From: an uncultured Gemmatimonadota bacterium
Lineage (GTDB): Bacteria; Gemmatimonadota; Gemmatimonadetes; Gemmatimonadales; Gemmatimonadaceae
Assembly (NCBI GenBank): GCA_946478895.1
Contig: CAMLDY010000105.1
Coordinates: 1-8,869, forward strand
Length of the DNA stretch: 8,869 nt
Reading direction: 5' to 3'
Shown: positions 5,406 to 8,869 of the stretch, piece by piece
Layout: the number at the start of each line of letters is the position of its first letter
Position numbering within the stretch: the stretch's first letter is position 1
Translations under genes and position numbers: made by a program
Notes under the pieces: model-generated
Databases searched by the model: none
The model's input: the letters and a program-made list of their open reading frames with translations, nothing else
What the model was told of the DNA's origin: nothing

Positions 5406-7349
5406 ATGCGTATCACAAAACTGATTGCGATTGCCGTCGCGGTGCTGCCCGCCTTCGCACCGATCGGCTCATACGCGCAGAAATCCGATGCTAAACCGCC
5501 GGCGAAAACCGTTATGGCGCGGTCGGACGTCCGTGAGCTCCCTGCCGACCAGCAAATCATCCAGGCGCTCAACCGACTCACCTTCGGCCCCCGCCCCGGC
5601 GATGTCGCCAAAGTGCGCGCCATCGGTCTCGACAAGTGGATCGACGAGCAGCTGCACCCGGAGAAGATCAACGACGACGCGATGAACGCGTTCGTCTCCA
5701 GATACTCCGCACTCAACGCCGACCAGAACGATCTGCTCAAGCAGTACGCCCAGCAGCAGCGCCAGCGCCGTGAGATCAAGCGCGACCGCGCCGACACCAG
5801 CAAGGCAATGACTCCGGACGAGATCGCCGAGATGCGCCGAGCGCAGCAGCTGGGCAACTCGCGCCGGCAGGTCGTGACGCAGCTCCAGTCGTCGCGCGCG
5901 GCACGCGCCGTGGCGAGCGAGCGGCAGCTCCAGGAAGTGATGACCGACTTCTGGGAGAATCACTTCAACATCTACGCGGCCAAGGGCGCGCCCGAGCCGT
6001 ACTACCTCGTCGATTTCGACCAGAACGTCATCCGTCCCAACGCGCTCGGCAAATTCCGCGACCTGCTCGAGGCGGTCGCGAAATCTCCGGCGATGCTTTT
6101 CTATCTCGACAACGCGCGGAGCATGGCGGACAGCACGCGGCCGACGTTGGCGGGAAGCGGGAGGCGGGAAGTGGGACGCGGGATGCGGGAAGTGGGAAGG
6201 GGGAGGCGCGGAATTGGCGGGATCTTGATTCCCCGCGCGATCCCACAGCAACGCCCGCAACAACAACAACAGCAGCAGAAGAAGCAACGGCAGGGACTCA
6301 ACGAGAACTACGGACGCGAGCTGCTCGAGCTGCACACCCTCGGCGTCGATGGCGGATACACCCAGCAGGATGTGATCAACGTCGCCCGTGCGTTTACCGG
6401 CTGGACCATCAAGGCGCCGGCACAGGGTGGCGGGTTCATTTTCCGGCCGCAGGTGCACGACGCCGGCGAAAAGGTCGTGCTCGGGCACAAGCTTGCCGCG
6501 GGACGCGGCGAGGAAGACGCGGAAGATGTGCTCGACATTCTGGCGAAGAGTCCGGCGACCGCGCACTTCATCTCGTACAAGCTCGCGCGCCGGTTCGTCA
6601 GCGATTCACCCTCGAAGGCGCTCGTCGATCACGCCGCGCAGGTCTATCTCAAGACCGACGGCGACATCAGAGAAGTTCTGCGCGCGATCATCACGTCGCC
6701 GGAGTTCTTCTCGCAGCAGGCATTCCGGAGCAAAGTGAAGTCGCCGTTCGAGGTCGTGGTCAGCGCGATGCGCTCGCTCAACGCAGCGCCCGACAGCACG
6801 CCTCGCACCGCACAAGTCATCGCTTACCTCGGCCAGCCGATCTTCGGACATCAGGCGCCGAACGGTTGGCCGGAGACGGGGGAGTCGTGGATGAACACCG
6901 GCGCGATTCTCAATCGCATCAACTTCGGGATGGCGGCGGCGGCGGGACGGCTGCCGGGCGCAAATCTGCGCGCGCTTCCGGCGCTCGACACGGTTCGTTC
7001 GGCGCCGCGTGAGAAGCAGGTCGAAGCGGTGGTGGCGACGATACTCAATGGAATGATTTCGCCGGACACTCGCGCAGTACTGGTCTCGGGAGAGCATCCG
7101 CTGCTCGCTAACCGTGCGGCGGCAAAAGCCGAGCAGACGATGGCGCCGGCGGACCCGGCGGACGTCGAGGTGTCACCAGAGTCGATGGATGACGCCAACA
7201 TGCAGAACGCTGCGCGCGCGAAGAAACAGAATGGCGGTGGCAAAGGCGGCGCGTTGCAGGGGAGAGGATTTGGAAATATTCCGCAGTTGACGGGGCTTAC
7301 GCAGATAGTGGGATTGGCGTTGGGATCACCGGAGTTTCAAAGGCACTAG
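5406..7349 (+). CDS. Exported DUF1800 family protein with internal low-complexity insert
   Basis: The 647-residue product starts with a Sec-type signal peptide (K5, hydrophobic 6-21, cleavage likely after SYA at 24). DUF1800 hallmarks follow: LNRLTFGPRPGD near the N-terminus, DFWENHFNIYAAKG (H186), LNENYGRELLELHTLG (298-313), VARAFTGWTI, ARRFVSDSP, FGHQAPNGWPETGESWMNTG, and the usual ending LGSPEFQRH. The family is widespread and almost always paired with DUF1501, but its biochemical role is not established. The protein is longer than typical members as I recall them (around 450-550). Extra length comes from a charged Gln/Arg-rich stretch (about 115-155), the Arg/Gly insert and glutamine run (about 248-296), and an Ala/Asn-rich segment (about 600-630). 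A good ribosome site (5396-5403) supports the ATG. The DUF1501 gene follows 102 bp downstream, so co-transcription is likely. Confidence 0.92.
   Translation: MRITKLIAIAVAVLPAFAPIGSYAQKSDAKPPAKTVMARSDVRELPADQQIIQALNRLTFGPRPGDVAKVRAIGLDKWIDEQLHPEKINDDAMNAFVSRYSALNADQNDLLKQYAQQQRQRREIKRDRADTSKAMTPDEIAEMRRAQQLGNSRRQVVTQLQSSRAARAVASERQLQEVMTDFWENHFNIYAAKGAPEPYYLVDFDQNVIRPNALGKFRDLLEAVAKSPAMLFYLDNARSMADSTRPTLAGSGRREVGRGMREVGRGRRGIGGILIPRAIPQQRPQQQQQQQKKQRQGLNENYGRELLELHTLGVDGGYTQQDVINVARAFTGWTIKAPAQGGGFIFRPQVHDAGEKVVLGHKLAAGRGEEDAEDVLDILAKSPATAHFISYKLARRFVSDSPSKALVDHAAQVYLKTDGDIREVLRAIITSPEFFSQQAFRSKVKSPFEVVVSAMRSLNAAPDSTPRTAQVIAYLGQPIFGHQAPNGWPETGESWMNTGAILNRINFGMAAAAGRLPGANLRALPALDTVRSAPREKQVEAVVATILNGMISPDTRAVLVSGEHPLLANRAAAKAEQTMAPADPADVEVSPESMDDANMQNAARAKKQNGGGKGGALQGRGFGNIPQLTGLTQIVGLALGSPEFQRH
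6152..6207 (+). repeat. Heptanucleotide tandem repeat (GGGANNN, 8 units) inside the DUF1800 gene
   Basis: Eight consecutive 7-bp units all start with GGG: GGGAAGC, GGGAGGC, GGGAAGT, GGGACGC, GGGATGC, GGGAAGT, GGGAAGG, GGGAGGC. G-triplets therefore fall at 6152, 6159, 6166, 6173, 6180, 6187, 6194 and 6201 with 4-nt loops, a strong G-quadruplex pattern on the coding strand. Translation gives a 7-residue repeat (REVGRGM, REVGRGR). A Gln run (about 6247-6279, CAA/CAG) follows 40 bp later. Confidence 0.9.
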
Positions 7350-7451
7350 GATCGAGTACTCGGACCAAATGCATCGACAATCGCGGACTGATTGAGGATT
7401 GCGAACCAGGTTCAGGCAGTCAGTTGTCAGTGCGTTAATCGAGGAAGGGTT
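7350..7451 (+). promoter_or_regulatory. Intergenic spacer with ribosome binding site for the DUF1501 gene
   Basis: The strong purine tract GAGGAAGGG (7441-7449) sits 2 nt before ATG 7452. It favours this start over the in-frame ATG at 7392, which would add 20 residues without hydrophobic or conserved character and would bury the twin-arginine signal. No terminator-like hairpin with a T-tract is visible, so read-through from the DUF1800 gene is plausible. Confidence 0.5.
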
Positions 7452-8708
7452 ATGGAACGGAGAGCATTCGTAAAATCGGGCGCGTTGGCGCTGGTGACGA
7501 TGGGACTGAGTCCCAGCTTTTTGCGCCGGACGGCGTTCGGGATGGAGCTGGTAAAGGCGCCGAAGGGCAAGGTGCTGATCTGTCTCTTCCAGCGCGGGGC
7601 GGCGGATGCGCTCAACATCGTCGTGCCCCACGGTGAGCGAGCGTACTACGCGATGCGGCCGTCGATCGCGATTCCTCAGCCGACGCGCAATGCCGTCGGC
7701 GGCGCGATCGATCTCGATGGATTCTTCGGGCTGCATCCGGCACTAGCGCCACTCAAGCCGCTCTACGATCGGAAGCTGCTCGCGCCGGTGCATGCGGTTG
7801 GGAGTCCGAGCACTACTCGCTCGCACTTCGACGCGCAGGATTACATGGAGACCGGCACGCCGGACAACAAGGGCACGACTGACGGCTGGCTCAATCGCTA
7901 CCTGGCGGTGAAGGGCACGTGTGACGAGTGCAATCTCGCCAAAACGCCGTTCCGCGCCGTGGCGATGACGCCGCAGACGCCGCGCATTCTCGAGGGACCA
8001 AGTCCAACCGTCGCTATGAACAGCCTCGCGGAATTCAGCGTCCGCGCGACCGGCAGCTCGGCCGAGCGATTGGAAGCGCTGTACAGAACCGGTTCCGCGG
8101 ATCTCGTGCACGCGACGGGCGCCGAGACTTTTGATGCGGTGAAGATGCTCCGCTCGGCGAATCCCGAGAAATATCAGCCGCAGAATGGCGCGGAGTATCC
8201 GCGGTCGCAGTTTGGTTTGCGCCTGCTTCAGATCGCGCAGCTGATCAAGGCCAACGTTGGCCTCGAGATCGCGTTCGCGGATGTCGGCGGCTGGGACACC
8301 CACGTGAACCAGGGCTCGTCGACCGGCCAGCTCGCGACGCGCCTCAACGATTTCTCGCAATCGATCGCAGCGCTTGTCACCGATCTCGGTGATCGGATGG
8401 ACGATGTCGTGATCATGACGATGTCAGAGTTCGGCCGCATGGCCCGCGAGAACGGCAATCGCGGCACCGATCACGGTCACGCCGGCGCGCTGTTCGTAAT
8501 CGGCGGCAACGTCAAGGGCGGTAAGGTGCACGGTCGCTGGCCGGGGCTCGAGCAGGAGCAGCTATATGAGGGCCGCGATCTCGCGCTTACTACGGACTTT
8601 CGCTCCGTATTCGCCGAGGTCGTGTCGGATCATCTGGGCGCCCGCGCGCTCGACAAGATCTTCCCCGGCTACACCGCGACGCCTTCTGCTTTCCTCGGCA
8701 TCGTTTAG
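7452..8708 (+). CDS. DUF1501 family protein with twin-arginine-type signal
   Basis: The 418-residue product begins MERRAFVKSGALALVTMG, a Tat-like motif (RRAFVKS) followed by a modest hydrophobic stretch, so export in folded form is likely. DUF1501 marks are KVLICLFQRGAADALN, FGLHPALAPLKPLYD, SPSTTRSHFDAQDYME, GGWDTH (279-284), MSEFGRMARENG (324-335) and TDHGHAG (339-345), ending with LDKIFPGY. DUF1501 belongs to the alkaline-phosphatase/sulfatase-like fold group. The Asp and His residues in GGWDTH and TDHGH sit where metal ligands lie in that superfamily, but no substrate is established. It pairs with the upstream DUF1800 gene, as in many bacterial phyla; the two exported proteins probably act together. 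Length is typical of the family. Confidence 0.92.
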   Translation: MERRAFVKSGALALVTMGLSPSFLRRTAFGMELVKAPKGKVLICLFQRGAADALNIVVPHGERAYYAMRPSIAIPQPTRNAVGGAIDLDGFFGLHPALAPLKPLYDRKLLAPVHAVGSPSTTRSHFDAQDYMETGTPDNKGTTDGWLNRYLAVKGTCDECNLAKTPFRAVAMTPQTPRILEGPSPTVAMNSLAEFSVRATGSSAERLEALYRTGSADLVHATGAETFDAVKMLRSANPEKYQPQNGAEYPRSQFGLRLLQIAQLIKANVGLEIAFADVGGWDTHVNQGSSTGQLATRLNDFSQSIAALVTDLGDRMDDVVIMTMSEFGRMARENGNRGTDHGHAGALFVIGGNVKGGKVHGRWPGLEQEQLYEGRDLALTTDFRSVFAEVVSDHLGARALDKIFPGYTATPSAFLGIV

Positions 8709-8722
8709 ATGCTGCGCTTCAG

Positions 8723-8869
8723 ATAGATCTCGGTTTGGGTCGAGGCGAGGGGCACCCTCTGAAAAACTGCTCGCCCGCTCCACTCGAAAACCTGATGGGC
8801 GGCGTCTAGAGCGGGGCGGGACTGCGCGATGTTTTTCTGAGGGCGCCCCTCGCCTCTCCCACATAGATC
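8723..8869. repeat. Large imperfect inverted repeat, possible MITE-like element or long hairpin
   Basis: The arms 8742-8767 and 8831-8856 are reverse complements at 24 of 26 positions (mismatches at 8754/8844 and 8760/8838). The stem may extend outward through TGGG (8736-8739) with CCCA (8858-8861). An inner 7-bp stem, CCCGCTC (8774-8780) with GAGCGGG (8809-8815), lies inside the 63-bp centre. ATAGATC occurs at 8723-8729 and again at 8863-8869, flanking the structure like a target-site duplication, although the window ends there. No ORF is present. The 3' arm is not followed by a T-tract. Confidence 0.65.

Noticed and set aside
5469..6566. Long open frame of 365 codons on the minus strand inside the DUF1800 gene
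   Set aside because: It is antisense to a clearly conserved coding region, is rich in Arg, His, Val and Leu as GC-rich shadow frames are, and has no recognisable domain.
8742..8856. Rho-independent terminator for the DUF1801/DUF1501 region
   Set aside because: The stem is far too long with a 63-bp centre, and no T-run follows the 3' arm; only an A-run and a T-run lie at the inner ends of the arms.
1..8869. tRNA, rRNA, CRISPR array, transposase or integrase genes
   Set aside because: I found no cloverleaf, no evenly spaced short repeats with spacers, and no recombinase motifs on either strand.

Overview
The window looks like a chromosomal stretch from a GC-rich, Gram-negative-type environmental bacterium, most plausibly Gemmatimonadota. 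This is inferred from three things seen together: an RHS core of the YMRNRYY...DPIGLAGGMNLYGF type, a membrane Ser/Thr kinase with a GGGMA glycine loop and a TolB-like extracytoplasmic domain, and a secreted DUF1800/DUF1501 pair. No 16S rRNA or other phylogenetic marker is present, so the assignment is tentative.

Region 1 (1-3793, + strand) is the decaying 3' end of an RHS polymorphic-toxin locus. It opens inside the core of one RHS gene, which ends in a 173-residue glycine-rich tip and is followed by a 78-residue two-helix membrane protein, a candidate immunity protein. Next comes a displaced, internally deleted core fragment that carries an unrelated tip of 152 residues, joined by a 4-bp ATGA overlap to a 171-residue soluble candidate immunity protein. 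A third, frameshifted core tail leads into a 104-residue unrecognised module. A fourth core fragment has no tip at all. The core fragments are nearly identical (273 of 276 bases between copies 2 and 4) while the tips are unrelated. This is the pattern expected of orphan rhs C-terminal cassettes shuffled by recombination in the conserved core.

Region 2 (3822-5261, - strand) is a 479-residue Ser/Thr kinase that converges on the RHS debris. A 144-bp intergenic region separates its start from the divergently transcribed region 3.

Region 3 (5406-8708, + strand) is a DUF1800 gene followed by a DUF1501 gene, a widespread two-gene arrangement of exported proteins of unknown biochemical role. The DUF1800 gene contains a striking 7-bp-period G-rich repeat, translated in frame, followed by a glutamine run.

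Region 4 (8709-8869) has no gene. It holds a large imperfect inverted repeat (26-bp arms, 24 paired) with a possible 7-bp flanking direct repeat, resembling either a small non-autonomous mobile element or a long RNA hairpin.

The best candidates for something undescribed are the two tip/immunity pairs and the 8.7-kb inverted repeat. All functional statements about them are inference from architecture.
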